Assembly: GCA_902571975.1 (NCBI GenBank) | Contig: CACGED010000001.1 | Span: 62,001 to 126,000, forward strand | Length of the DNA: 64,000 nt | Direction of reading: 5' to 3' | DNA from: an uncultured Pelagibacteraceae bacterium | GTDB lineage: Bacteria; Pseudomonadota; Alphaproteobacteria; Pelagibacterales; Pelagibacteraceae | Shown here: piece after piece, positions 16,184 through 24,958 of the stretch | Numbering within the stretch: position 1 is the first letter of the stretch | Layout: each line of letters opens with the position of its first letter | Position numbers and translations under genes: made by a program | Notes under the pieces: generated by a model | Told to the model about the DNA's origin: nothing | The model's database searches: none | What the model saw: the letters and a program-made list of their open reading frames with translations, nothing else

Positions 16184-16936
16184 ATGCAAGATATTTATAT
16201 TGATGATATTGGATCAGGATATCCACTAGTTTTAGTTCATGGATATTTAGGATCATCAGAAATGTGGAAACTCCAAAAAGATTATCTACAAAAAAAATTT
16301 AGAATTATTGCTCCAGCTTTACCAGGGTTTGGTGAAAGCTTTAATGCACAGTCTTTAAATAGTATTAGTTTAATGGCTAAATTCATTATCCAACAAATTG
16401 ATTTAAAAAATATAGATAAGTTTAATTTAATGGGGCACTCGATGGGTGGAATGATAGTACAAGAAATTACAAAACTATTTGGAGATAGAATAAATAAATT
16501 GATTTGTTTTGCTACAGGACCTATCGGTGACATTCCAGGAAGATTTGAACCTATAAATACATCGATAAAAAAGCTGGGTGAGGAAGGAATCAAAGAACAA
16601 GTAAAAAGAATACCACCGAAGTGGTTTGTTGATGGAGATCAAGCTAAATATTATTTTTTATGTGAAAATGCAGTTAAAAATACATCTGAAGAAACAGCAC
16701 GCAACGCCTTAATAGCCATGCGAGATTGGAATGGATTAGAAAATTTAAAAAAAATAAAAAATAAAACTTTGATAATTTGGGGAGATAAAGACAAATCTTA
16801 TAATTTTGAACAAGTCTCAACACTTAAAAATAATATTCCTGATAGTGATTTAAAAATATTTAAAAACTGCTGTCACAATGTACATCTTGAACAGCCCCAA
16901 AAATTCAATCAAGTTGTTGAGGATTTTCTTATTTAA
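16184..16936 (+). CDS. Alpha/beta-fold hydrolase
   Basis: A 250-residue hydrolase with the oxyanion region LVHGYLGSSEMW, the nucleophile elbow NLMGHSMGGM (Ser about 88), an acidic residue after IIWGDKD, and a C-terminal HNVHLEQP with the catalytic His, so the Ser-Asp-His triad is complete. No signal peptide. The family covers esterases, lipases and meta-cleavage hydrolases, and the substrate cannot be named. It starts 60 bp from the divergent racemase gene without a clear ribosome-binding site. Confidence 0.85.
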   Translation: MQDIYIDDIGSGYPLVLVHGYLGSSEMWKLQKDYLQKKFRIIAPALPGFGESFNAQSLNSISLMAKFIIQQIDLKNIDKFNLMGHSMGGMIVQEITKLFGDRINKLICFATGPIGDIPGRFEPINTSIKKLGEEGIKEQVKRIPPKWFVDGDQAKYYFLCENAVKNTSEETARNALIAMRDWNGLENLKKIKNKTLIIWGDKDKSYNFEQVSTLKNNIPDSDLKIFKNCCHNVHLEQPQKFNQVVEDFLI

Positions 16937-17054
16937 ATAGACCATTTTAGGCTTTTGCATAGCAGCATTTACTTTTTAGCTTATTAGAAAAGTTGACTCT
17001 AAATTTAAAACAAAGTTAGATTTTATTTATATAAATTAATTAAATGGAAAAAAT

Positions 17055-18017
17055 ATGAATATAATCAAAAAAATCCTTGTGGCTGGAATAATTTCATTGT
17101 TTGTGCCAGCTTCAAGTTTTGCCGAAAAGGTAAAAATAGGTGATCCTGGTTGGACAGGCGCAACTGCAATTGCAAATTTACTTGCTGCTGTTGTTATTGA
17201 TAAAATGGGTGGTGATGCTGAGTTAGTCCCTGGTAACAATACTGCAATCTATGGAGCGATTGATAGAAGTAAAGGTGAAATCGAAGTTCACCCTGATATT
17301 TGGCTACCAAATCAAGAAGCTTATACAAAAGATTTAGTACCAAAAGGAACTTTAAAATTAAGCAAAAATCCTTATGAAGGAAATCAAGGCTATTGTGTCT
17401 CTCAACAATTTGCAAAAAAAATGAATATTACTGCAATAGAAGATTTGGGAAGACCTGAAGTTGTAAAGGCAATGGACAGTGATGGAAATGGAAAAGGTGA
17501 GTTTTGGATTGGTGCAGATGGATGGGCTTCTGCAAATGTTAACCAAGTAAAACTTAGAGATTATAAATTATATGATGCTGGTATTGAGCCAATAAGAGCT
17601 GCTGAAGCTGTAAAAAATGCTAGAGTGTTAGACTCAATTAAAAAGGGTGAAGGATACGCATTTTACTGTTACAAACCTCACGCTATTTGGGGAATGGCTG
17701 ATGTAGTTATGCTCGAAGAACCAAAATATGATCCTGCAAAATATAAAATGATACAACCAAAGGCAGATGCTGATTGGTATCAAAAATCTTATGTAGCCTC
17801 AAAGGATGCTTTAAAACAAATCCAAATTGGATGGGGAACTTCTCTTGAAAGCAAGTCTCCAGCAATTGTAGATTTTTTTAATAACTTTCAAATTACAGCT
17901 GATGATGTTTCTTGGATGGCATACGAAGTTTCAGTCCAAAAAAGAGACCCAGGCGAAGTTGCAAGAGATTGGATGTCTAAAAACAAATCAACTGTTGACG
18001 GTTGGTTAGGTCTTTAA
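17055..18017 (+). CDS. Glycine betaine-type ABC transporter substrate-binding protein
   Basis: A 320-residue periplasmic protein with an OpuAC-type domain and a signal peptide of about 23 residues ending SFA. The mature protein begins EKVKIGDPGWTGATAIANLL, the usual start for glycine betaine or proline betaine binders, and contains several Trp residues in positions fit for an aromatic box (WLPNQ, GADGWASA, IWGMADV). It is the first gene of an SBP - ATPase - permease unit and is followed by a hairpin at 18039-18065. Substrates may include glycine betaine, choline or DMSP-like compounds; exact specificity is not readable. Confidence 0.88.
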   Translation: MNIIKKILVAGIISLFVPASSFAEKVKIGDPGWTGATAIANLLAAVVIDKMGGDAELVPGNNTAIYGAIDRSKGEIEVHPDIWLPNQEAYTKDLVPKGTLKLSKNPYEGNQGYCVSQQFAKKMNITAIEDLGRPEVVKAMDSDGNGKGEFWIGADGWASANVNQVKLRDYKLYDAGIEPIRAAEAVKNARVLDSIKKGEGYAFYCYKPHAIWGMADVVMLEEPKYDPAKYKMIQPKADADWYQKSYVASKDALKQIQIGWGTSLESKSPAIVDFFNNFQITADDVSWMAYEVSVQKRDPGEVARDWMSKNKSTVDGWLGL

Positions 18018-18038
18018 AATAGACAATTTAAATTTAAT

Positions 18039-18065
18039 TACCTGGCGACATTTAGTTGCCAGGTA
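18039..18065 (+). terminator. Intercistronic hairpin after the betaine-type SBP gene
   Basis: TACCTGGC and GCCAGGTA form an 8-bp perfect stem, extended by two weaker pairs, around a 7-nt loop. A short T-rich stretch follows. It lies between the binding-protein gene and the ATPase gene and probably lowers read-through or stabilises the upstream message. Confidence 0.6.
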
Positions 18066-18098
18066 TCATTTTCAATAATTTTAAGCTAAAAGCTTTAT

Positions 18099-19151
18099 AT
18101 GGAAGCTGCCATACAAATCCAAAATGTTTGGAAAATATTTGGGAATACATCTAAGGATGCGTTGAATGCTATTCAAAATAAAAAAATTACAAAACAACAA
18201 GCTCTAGAGGAATATAATTCAGTAATTGGAGTTTCAGATGTTTCATTTGACGTAAAAAAAGGTGAAATATTTTGTGTAATGGGACTATCTGGTAGTGGGA
18301 AGTCTACGTTAGTTAGACATATTAATAGACTATTAGAACCAACATCAGGAAAAATATTAATAAACAATCAAGATGTAATGCGATTTGATAAAAAAAATCT
18401 TCAAGATCTTAGAAATCAAAAAATTGGTATGGTTTTTCAAAATTTTGCATTAATGCCTCACAGATCAGTTTTAGATAATATTGCTATGCCATTAGAAATT
18501 AGAGGAGTTAGTAAAAATGATAGATTAGATGCAGCAAATAACATTTTAAATATTGTAGAATTACAAGGTTGGGGAAATAAATATGCTCACGAATTATCTG
18601 GAGGAATGCAACAAAGAGTAGGGTTGGCCAGAGCATTAGCTGCTGATCCTGAATTTTTGCTGATGGATGAGCCATTTAGTGCCTTAGATCCTCTTATTAG
18701 ACGTCAACTTCAAACTGAATTTATTAAACTTTCAAAACAAATGAAAAAGACAACTGTATTTATAACCCATGATCTTGATGAAGCAGTAAGAGTTGGTCAT
18801 AGAATAGCTATCATGAGAGATGGTAGTGTGGTTCAAATAGGCACTCCGGAGGAGATAGTTGTAAATCCTGCTGATGATTATGTTGCAGATTTTGTAAAAG
18901 GTATATCTAGACTAAAAGTCGTTCAGGCCAAAACTATTATGCAACCGTTAGATGATTATAAGAGAAATTTTGGAGAAAATGTTGGCAACAACGAAAGAGT
19001 TAACGAAAACGATATATTAAGTAAACTTATTGAGACATCAGTATCAGAGAATAAGCCAATTATAGTGCTTAATAATGACAACGAAGAAGTTGGAATTATT
19101 ACACAGTCAGATTTGTTGAAAGCGGTTGTTGAAGGAAATGACAATGAATAA
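18099..19151 (+). CDS. Glycine betaine-type ABC transporter ATP-binding protein with CBS region
   Basis: A 350-residue ATPase of the ProV/OpuAA family. After an N-terminal family-specific helix with WKIFGN, the Walker A motif is GLSGSGKST (about residue 63), the signature ELSGGMQQRVGLARAL and Walker B LLMDEPFSALDP follow, then the H-loop ITHDLDEA. Residues from about 270 to 350 form a reduced CBS-type region, which in OpuA-like systems senses ionic strength. The gene begins 34 bp after the hairpin and overlaps the permease start by 8 bp. It supplies energy for the betaine-type importer. Confidence 0.92.
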   Translation: MEAAIQIQNVWKIFGNTSKDALNAIQNKKITKQQALEEYNSVIGVSDVSFDVKKGEIFCVMGLSGSGKSTLVRHINRLLEPTSGKILINNQDVMRFDKKNLQDLRNQKIGMVFQNFALMPHRSVLDNIAMPLEIRGVSKNDRLDAANNILNIVELQGWGNKYAHELSGGMQQRVGLARALAADPEFLLMDEPFSALDPLIRRQLQTEFIKLSKQMKKTTVFITHDLDEAVRVGHRIAIMRDGSVVQIGTPEEIVVNPADDYVADFVKGISRLKVVQAKTIMQPLDDYKRNFGENVGNNERVNENDILSKLIETSVSENKPIIVLNNDNEEVGIITQSDLLKAVVEGNDNE

Positions 19152-20646
19152 GGAGATAAAAAATTTATCTAGGTCTGAGTTAATCAAAAATTTTGTAATC
19201 ACAAATCCAGACTATTATATTAAAGAATTTAAGAAAATTGGTAGCAAGCCATCTTACTCTTTTTCTTTTAATTTATTTGCTGCATTGTTTGGACCGATTT
19301 GGTTTGGGTTAAGAAATGTTTGGAATTATGCCTTAACATTTTTAATAGTTGAAACATTTGCAGTTGTTCAGATTATAAGAGGATTATTTGGCAATATCAC
19401 AAAAGACGCTTTAGAAAAAATTGATAAAATTCAGTCCACGATTGATTTTAGAAATAAGCAGCTGCAGTCAGCAATCGAAAATAATCCAGATAAGGTCGAA
19501 GTTTATGAAAGAGCAATAAAATCTCTTGAAAAGGCAATGAAAGAATATGTGGTAGATGTCCAAGTAATCGAGGCTTCAGCAATATGGATTACCATATCAG
19601 GAATTGCTTTATTAGTTTTTATTAAACTTATTCAGGGTGTACTCGCCAATACAATTTTAGAAAAAAGATATTCAGAATGGCTGTCCAATAAATTGATCAG
19701 CCCAGGAATGAAAACAAAAAACTACTTGTTAAGTATTGGATTTACAATAGTTATCATGTTTTTTTCAGTTATTCATTACAGTTTCCCTGGTTTTTTTTCT
19801 ATAATGAATGATTTTCCTACCCATCCAGAGATAAGACTTACATCCATAAAATGGGTTGAAACAATTTTTGATTATGCGGTGATAAAGGGGGACGCAGTAT
19901 TTACTGCTATAACTATTGGTATCAGATCAGTTCTAGACTTTTTAGAACTTTTATTTGTAAAAACTCCATGGATAGTAATTATAACCACCATTGTAGTTTT
20001 AACTGCTTTATCAGCTGGGATAAGAACTGCAATTTACTCAGCTGGATTTTTAGCTTACATGGGTTTTTTAGGTTTTTGGGTTAAGGCAATGACCACACTT
20101 GCTTTACTTGGTACAGCCGCAATTTTAAGTATTGCTATAGGAATACCTTTAGGAATTTATTGTGCTAGACGTCAAAGATTTTATTCAATGATAAGACCGA
20201 TAATGGATTTTATGCAAACTATGCCTGCATTTGTATTTATGATTCCTGTTATTGCATTTTTTGGAACAGGGAAGGTTGCAGCTGTCATCATTACAATGAT
20301 TTTTGGAGGAACACCTGTTGTAAGACTTACAGTTTTAGGTTTAAGAGGAGTACCTGAAACTATCAGAGAAGCTGCAATAGCTTATGGAGCATCTAAATGG
20401 TATTTACTTAGAAAAGTTGATTTACCATTAGCAACTCCATCAATACTTGCTGGAGTAAATCAAACTGTGATGTTAAGCTTAGCGATGGTTGTAGTAGCAT
20501 CATTAATAGGAGCTAAAGGCCTAGGACAAGATGTGCTTGAGGCACTACAATATGCAAATGTAGGCCAAGGTATTTTAGCTGGTGTTGCAATATTATTTGT
20601 TGCTTTAATATTGGACAGAGTAGTTCAAGGTAAGAAAAGAGTTTAA
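19144..20646 (+). CDS. Betaine-type ABC transporter permease with extra N-terminal membrane domain
   Basis: A 500-residue permease. The C-terminal half (about 300-495) is a ProW-type domain with GIPLGIYCARR, DFMQTMPAFVFMIPVIAFFGTGKVA and the EAA loop EAAIAYGASKWYLLRKVDLPLATPSI. The first 70 residues contain SYSFSFNLFAALFGPIWFGLRNVW, which resembles the DUF2628 small membrane-protein domain (F-N-AAF-FGP-W pattern), followed by a charged helix at about 90-140 and further membrane segments. ProW is normally 300-350 residues. ATG 19144 is chosen because GAAGGAA lies 6 bp upstream; ATG 19138 and a TTG at 19126 are alternatives. It overlaps the ATPase gene. Confidence 0.87.
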   Translation: MNKEIKNLSRSELIKNFVITNPDYYIKEFKKIGSKPSYSFSFNLFAALFGPIWFGLRNVWNYALTFLIVETFAVVQIIRGLFGNITKDALEKIDKIQSTIDFRNKQLQSAIENNPDKVEVYERAIKSLEKAMKEYVVDVQVIEASAIWITISGIALLVFIKLIQGVLANTILEKRYSEWLSNKLISPGMKTKNYLLSIGFTIVIMFFSVIHYSFPGFFSIMNDFPTHPEIRLTSIKWVETIFDYAVIKGDAVFTAITIGIRSVLDFLELLFVKTPWIVIITTIVVLTALSAGIRTAIYSAGFLAYMGFLGFWVKAMTTLALLGTAAILSIAIGIPLGIYCARRQRFYSMIRPIMDFMQTMPAFVFMIPVIAFFGTGKVAAVIITMIFGGTPVVRLTVLGLRGVPETIREAAIAYGASKWYLLRKVDLPLATPSILAGVNQTVMLSLAMVVVASLIGAKGLGQDVLEALQYANVGQGILAGVAILFVALILDRVVQGKKRV

Positions 20647-20653
20647 TACTTTA

Positions 20654-21820
20654 ATGAATAAAAATGTATGGTTGCTATTCGCTAGCAATGCATGTGCATT
20701 TTCAGTTGCACCTGTAACAGTGTTTTTAAGTGGAATAATTGGATCTAGCATAAGCCCAATTAAATCTTTGTCGACTTTACCAATGTCGTTATCAATTGTA
20801 GGCACAGCTCTTTTTATAATAGCTGCTTCCAAAATAATGAGTATCACTGGTAGAAAAAAAGGCTTTATATTATCATCCATAACAAGCTCATTGTTTGCTT
20901 TACTGGCAGCTTATGCAGTGATGAAACAAAATTTTATTCTTTATTCATTCTCATGCTTTTCACTTGGATTTGGGATGGCATTTGCTCATCAATATCGTTT
21001 TGCTGCTGCTGAAAGTGTAGATAAAAAACAGGCTCCAAAGGCTATTTCCTTATTACTCTTTGCAGGAATTTTATCAGCTCTATTAGGTCCTAATCTAGCA
21101 AATCTTGGAAAGAATATAATTTCAGAGGGTTTATATGTTGGCTCATATTTATGTTTGTCATTATTAACTTTATCATCAATTATTTTTTTAGTTTTTTACA
21201 ATGAAAAGAAAGTTACTGAGAAAAAAAAAATTTCAAGAGGAAGATCAATTTTAGAATTAATTTCTCAACCAAGGTTTCTTCAAGCTTTAGTCTCCTCATC
21301 TTTTGCTTATGCAGTAATGTCTTTTTTAATGACCGCTACTCCAATAAGCATGCATATTAATGATAATATGTCTTTAAACAGCACCAGTTTTGTAATTCAA
21401 TTGCACATAATTAGCATGTTCCTGCCAGCATTGGCTACTGGAAATCTAATAAAAAAATTCGGACACAGCAAAATTATGCATTTTGGCGTATTATTTTTTA
21501 TAATTACAATATTTCTGAGTTATCTTGATCAAACAGTTACAAACTATTTATTTTCGTTAATATTTTTAGGTCTTGGATGGAATTTTCTATTTATATCAGG
21601 GACAAGCTTACTTGTATTAAATTATAGAGAAGAAGAAAAGTTTAGAGCTCAAGGTTTTAATGATTTTATAGTTTTTTCAATTCAAGCTACTGCAAGTTTA
21701 ACAGCCGGTGTTGTTTTAAGTTATACTAGCTGGAAAACAATGAATATGCTTTGCATACCTTTTTTAATTATAATTATTTTTACAACACTAAGAGCAGATA
21801 GATTATCAAGAAAAGTTTAA
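20654..21820 (+). CDS. Major facilitator superfamily transporter
   Basis: A 388-residue membrane protein with about 12 hydrophobic helices in the MFS layout. The loop between helices 2 and 3 carries ITGRKKGF, the equivalent of the conserved G-x-x-x-D/N-R-x-G-R-R/K motif in a degenerate form, and ESVDKKQAPKAISLLLFAG resembles the helix 4-5 region of YbfB/NreB-like exporters. The gene starts 7 bp after the betaine permease gene and is likely co-transcribed with it. The direction of transport and the substrate are not evident. Confidence 0.85.
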   Translation: MNKNVWLLFASNACAFSVAPVTVFLSGIIGSSISPIKSLSTLPMSLSIVGTALFIIAASKIMSITGRKKGFILSSITSSLFALLAAYAVMKQNFILYSFSCFSLGFGMAFAHQYRFAAAESVDKKQAPKAISLLLFAGILSALLGPNLANLGKNIISEGLYVGSYLCLSLLTLSSIIFLVFYNEKKVTEKKKISRGRSILELISQPRFLQALVSSSFAYAVMSFLMTATPISMHINDNMSLNSTSFVIQLHIISMFLPALATGNLIKKFGHSKIMHFGVLFFIITIFLSYLDQTVTNYLFSLIFLGLGWNFLFISGTSLLVLNYREEEKFRAQGFNDFIVFSIQATASLTAGVVLSYTSWKTMNMLCIPFLIIIIFTTLRADRLSRKV

Positions 21821-21884
21821 TTCTTACAGACCGTGTCAACTTGTAACAGATATTACTTATTGTAAGATTATTTTTAAAGCATAT

Positions 21885-22337
21885 ATGCACCTTATGAAAT
21901 CACACAATAAATTTTTAATTATCACTACCTTTTTATTATCAACACTTTTTGCTAATATTGGTTTAGCTGCAGATGTAACAGTAGAAATGTTAAATAGACT
22001 GGATAAACAGTCAAATGTTTTTGAGCCAAAGATAGTAAGAGTAAACATTGGAGATACAGTTCTTTGGAAAGCTAAAGATAAAGGTCACAACGTTGAATTT
22101 ATTAAAAAAGGAGTTCCAGAAGGAGTTGGCAAATTTAAATCAAAATTCAATAAAGATGTTGAATATAAATTCGAAGTTCCGGGAATTTATGCATACTGGT
22201 GCACACCTCATAAAAATATGGGTATGATTGGTTTTGTGGTTGTTGGAGACGATAAATCAAACTTAGAAGCAATTAAAAAACTTAGATTTTCATCAAAATC
22301 TAAGAAAATGGCTCCAGATTTAATAAATTCACTCTAA
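21885..22337 (+). CDS. Pseudoazurin (blue copper electron carrier)
   Basis: A 150-residue periplasmic type 1 copper protein. After a signal peptide of about 28 residues ending GLAAD, the pseudoazurin pattern is clear: VTVEMLNR, FEPKIVRVNIGDTVLWKAKDKGHNVEF with the first His ligand, and YAYWCTPHKNMGMIGFVVVG with Cys, His and Met ligands. It carries electrons between the respiratory chain and periplasmic reductases or oxidases. ATG 21885 and ATG 21894 are both possible starts and neither has a strong ribosome-binding site. The 3' end overlaps the convergent HAD gene by 4 bp. Confidence 0.92.
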   Translation: MHLMKSHNKFLIITTFLLSTLFANIGLAADVTVEMLNRLDKQSNVFEPKIVRVNIGDTVLWKAKDKGHNVEFIKKGVPEGVGKFKSKFNKDVEYKFEVPGIYAYWCTPHKNMGMIGFVVVGDDKSNLEAIKKLRFSSKSKKMAPDLINSL

Positions 22338-22993
22338 TTAAATATTAGTTCAGTTTTTAACTTTCTTAACCTAATCATTGAGTTTTTGAACTTACTATCG
22401 GTGTGAAAATCTCCTGGAAAAGCAATACATTTAATTTTTGCTTTAACGGCTGATTTTAGGCTAATTTCGGTATCTTCAATTGCAATACATTCATCATTTT
22501 TTAATTCAAGTTTCTTTAAACAATCTTTGTAAACTTCTAATTTTGATTTTATATTTTTATTCCGAGTGGTATTACCAATATAATTAAAATCTTTCTTCTT
22601 AAGATATTTTACTGTGGATAAAAAAACTGAATCAATATTATTTTTTGTTGTAGATGTAGCAAATCCTATTTTTATTTTGTTTCTCTTACAGTAACTTATA
22701 ATATCTAAGACTCCAGGCCTTGGTTTTATTTTATTTTTTTTTAAATAATTATTAAATATTAATGTTTTTAAATTTCTTATTTTTTTTGCATTAGTAGATG
22801 TATTATTTTCTAAACTATATTTCCTAACTCTTTTCTCACCGCCTGGTTTTTTTAACATTGATTTATATATTTTTTTACTCCAGTACCAATTTAATCCTAC
22901 TTTTTGAAATGCTTGATTAAAACAATTTCTTTGTATATCAGAGGTCTCAATAATTGTTCCAATTGAACCAAATAAGACTGCTTTGATTGTCAT
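22334..22993 (-). CDS. HAD-superfamily protein lacking the catalytic aspartates of motif I
   Basis: A 219-residue protein with the CbbY/beta-phosphoglucomutase layout: alpha-helical cap, motif II in IGFATSTT, a Lys region, and motif III/IV in CIAIEDTEISLKSAVKA. In motif I the usual D-x-D-G-T is FGSIGT: the nucleophile is Gly9 and the acid/base Asp is Ile11, while ETSD that follows keeps the family's shape. The residues needed to form the phospho-aspartyl intermediate are therefore absent. I recall similar variants in other alphaproteobacteria, which suggests a conserved non-catalytic or altered role. Its start overlaps the stop of the MalG-type permease by 1 bp, placing it in the sugar-type ABC unit. 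Confidence 0.8.
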   Translation of the reverse strand: MTIKAVLFGSIGTIIETSDIQRNCFNQAFQKVGLNWYWSKKIYKSMLKKPGGEKRVRKYSLENNTSTNAKKIRNLKTLIFNNYLKKNKIKPRPGVLDIISYCKRNKIKIGFATSTTKNNIDSVFLSTVKYLKKKDFNYIGNTTRNKNIKSKLEVYKDCLKKLELKNDECIAIEDTEISLKSAVKAKIKCIAFPGDFHTDSKFKNSMIRLRKLKTELIFN

Positions 22994-23874
22994 TAGCCTT
23001 TTATGGCACCAGCAGTTAATCCACTAATAACCTGTCTTTGGAAAAACATTACTAATAAAAATAAAGGAGCGGTAGCAGATACAACTGCGGATACTGCCCA
23101 CATTAAATTGCCTTCATGCTGGTTGGTTCCAAGATAACTTTGAATTTTAGGAACCATAGTATGGTTCTCTTGATTTAATAATAAAGCTGTAACTGTAAAA
23201 TCATTATAAGCTAACATTAGACTAAACAATCCAGCTGTGATTACCCCGGGCCACATCACAGGCATTATTATATGTCTAAAGGCTTGGAAGTATGAGCAAC
23301 CATCTATCAAGGCACTCTCATCTAATTCTTTCGGCACAGTTTTAAAAAATGAATATAGAAGCCATAAGGTAAAAGGTTGATTGATTGCAACAAGAACTAC
23401 AATTGTAGTTGGTAAAATTCCCCAAATTTGTAATTGAAAAAAAGGGAATAGATAACCTGAAACCAATGTTATATGAGGCATTGCTCTAAAAATTAAAGCA
23501 ATGATTAAAATCCAAAAAGCATAATTTTTTGTAGACCTGGATAAAGCGTATGCACCTAATGTCCCAAGAAATAATGAAATTGAGACAACGCTTATTGTAA
23601 CTATTACTGTATTTCTTGATGCTTTCCAAAACTCACCCTCAAACCAAGCACCGCTATAAGCTTCTTTAGTAAAACTAGCTCCTGTTTCAATTAAAGTATT
23701 AAAAGCTGTTATTGCATACCACCAATCAGCTCTTGAGAAAAAATCAGCTCTTACTTTAAAGGATCCCCAAAACGTCCAAATAAATGGAAAACACGCAAGT
23801 AACAACCATATAACTATAAATATTGTGTTGAAAGTTTTTAAACTGTTTGATTTTTTATCTAATCCAAAATCCAT
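22993..23874 (-). CDS. Sugar-type ABC transporter permease (MalG-like)
   Basis: A 293-residue inner-membrane permease of the carbohydrate-uptake 1 family. Six membrane helices are visible and the EAA loop reads ELDESALIDGCSYFQAFRHIIMPVMWP. The C-terminus QRQVISGLTAGAIKG is the conserved MalG-type end. It is preceded by the MalF-like gene with a 2-bp gap and overlaps the HAD-like gene by one base. The partner ATPase is probably that at 30432-31481, encoded in the divergent arm. Confidence 0.9.
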   Translation of the reverse strand: MDFGLDKKSNSLKTFNTIFIVIWLLLACFPFIWTFWGSFKVRADFFSRADWWYAITAFNTLIETGASFTKEAYSGAWFEGEFWKASRNTVIVTISVVSISLFLGTLGAYALSRSTKNYAFWILIIALIFRAMPHITLVSGYLFPFFQLQIWGILPTTIVVLVAINQPFTLWLLYSFFKTVPKELDESALIDGCSYFQAFRHIIMPVMWPGVITAGLFSLMLAYNDFTVTALLLNQENHTMVPKIQSYLGTNQHEGNLMWAVSAVVSATAPLFLLVMFFQRQVISGLTAGAIKG

Positions 23875-23876
23875 AA

Positions 23877-24905
23877 TTATCTATTTGTTCTAAATTCTTT
23901 CCACGTTCTTAGTAAAACTGGTGTTAAAATTATTGATATTCCTACAATAGTCATGATCGATGTTGCTGCTGCTGATCCAAACAAGATAACCTCTTCATTA
24001 ACTAGGTTATCGTAAATTAACCAAGATAAAGATTGAGCACTACCCTCAGCACTAAAACCTATGATGGGTTCAAATACTCTAAAATTATCCATTAATGAAA
24101 TTAAAGCAACAAAAGTAACTACAGGATATATATGTGGTAAAACTATATGTTTAACCCTTTGAAATCTTGAAGCACCATCTATTATTGAAGCTTCCAATGG
24201 TTCTTGTGGAACAGTTTGAAGTGCTGCATAAAAAACAACAAAAGCAAAAGGGGAGTGATGCCAAACTCCATAAATAATAATTGTAATCCAAGTTAAAGCT
24301 TTTGACGATTTAACAGATAAGTAAGGATCATCCATTAATATTTGAAGATTTGCACCTATAATTCCTTCTGCATCAATCATCCAGAATAACACTAGAGAAC
24401 CTACCAAAGGAGTTACAATCATTGGTAAAATAGTACCAAAAATAAGGGGACCTCTAATTTTTCTAGAAATTGCGTTTAGACTAAGTGCAATAATAAATCC
24501 TAAAAGCAGAACGCAAGGTGTAACAATTACACAATAGGTTAAGGTAAATAATAAAGCTTTGTAAAATGGAAGATTTCCTACCTTGCCAATAAATTCACCT
24601 AACGATTTACTCTCACTCCAAAATTCTGACACTTGATCAGAAGCCAAGTGATTTCTATCAATGTATGTACCAAAACCATTAAATTTTCCTAATGGTTTCT
24701 CTTCTTTAATTTTTGAAGTAGCTTCTTGGTCTACAACTACTGATGTTTTGCATCCAAATGGATCACATTTTTTAACTTCAATAAGTATTTGGTCATGTTG
24801 AGCGTAAAAAGATTGAATACCTGTTGAAATAATTGGCAGCCCAATGAATAAAATCATTGCTAATCCTGCTGGGAAAAAAAACCAGAAAAAACTTCTATTG
24901 GGCAT
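23877..24905 (-). CDS. Sugar-type ABC transporter permease (MalF-like)
   Basis: A 342-residue permease. After the first helix (about residues 7-28) there is an unusually long periplasmic loop to about residue 120 with two cysteines (KKCDPFGCK) that could form a disulfide. The rest is a standard transport domain, with EPLEASIIDGASRFQRVKHIVLPHIYP as the EAA loop. It pairs with the MalG-like permease that begins 2 bp downstream. A hairpin (24915-24946) separates it from the binding-protein gene. The loop insertion is larger than in typical UgpA-type permeases but shorter than the P2 loop of E. coli MalF. Confidence 0.9.
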   Translation of the reverse strand: MPNRSFFWFFFPAGLAMILFIGLPIISTGIQSFYAQHDQILIEVKKCDPFGCKTSVVVDQEATSKIKEEKPLGKFNGFGTYIDRNHLASDQVSEFWSESKSLGEFIGKVGNLPFYKALLFTLTYCVIVTPCVLLLGFIIALSLNAISRKIRGPLIFGTILPMIVTPLVGSLVLFWMIDAEGIIGANLQILMDDPYLSVKSSKALTWITIIIYGVWHHSPFAFVVFYAALQTVPQEPLEASIIDGASRFQRVKHIVLPHIYPVVTFVALISLMDNFRVFEPIIGFSAEGSAQSLSWLIYDNLVNEEVILFGSAAATSIMTIVGISIILTPVLLRTWKEFRTNR

Positions 24906-24914
24906 GATAAATAT

Positions 24915-24946
24915 TTAAGTGGGGATAATTATACCCCCCCACTTAA
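24915..24946 (-). terminator. Intercistronic hairpin after the sugar-type SBP gene
   Basis: TTAAGTGGGG and CCCCACTTAA form a 10-bp stem with a 12-nt loop between the binding-protein gene and the MalF-like gene. It probably limits transcription into the permeases or protects the upstream message. Confidence 0.65.
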
Positions 24947-24958
24947 TTAATTTATGTT

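Noticed and set aside
16939-16952. CCATTTTAG upstream of the betaine-type SBP gene, similar to the 14-bp motif
   Set aside because: Only nine AT-rich positions agree and the GACA block is missing.
19846-19860. Match to the operator motif (TAAAATGGGTTGAA) inside the betaine permease gene
   Set aside because: It lacks the TGTC/GACA half of the motif and lies deep in coding sequence, so a chance match is likelier.
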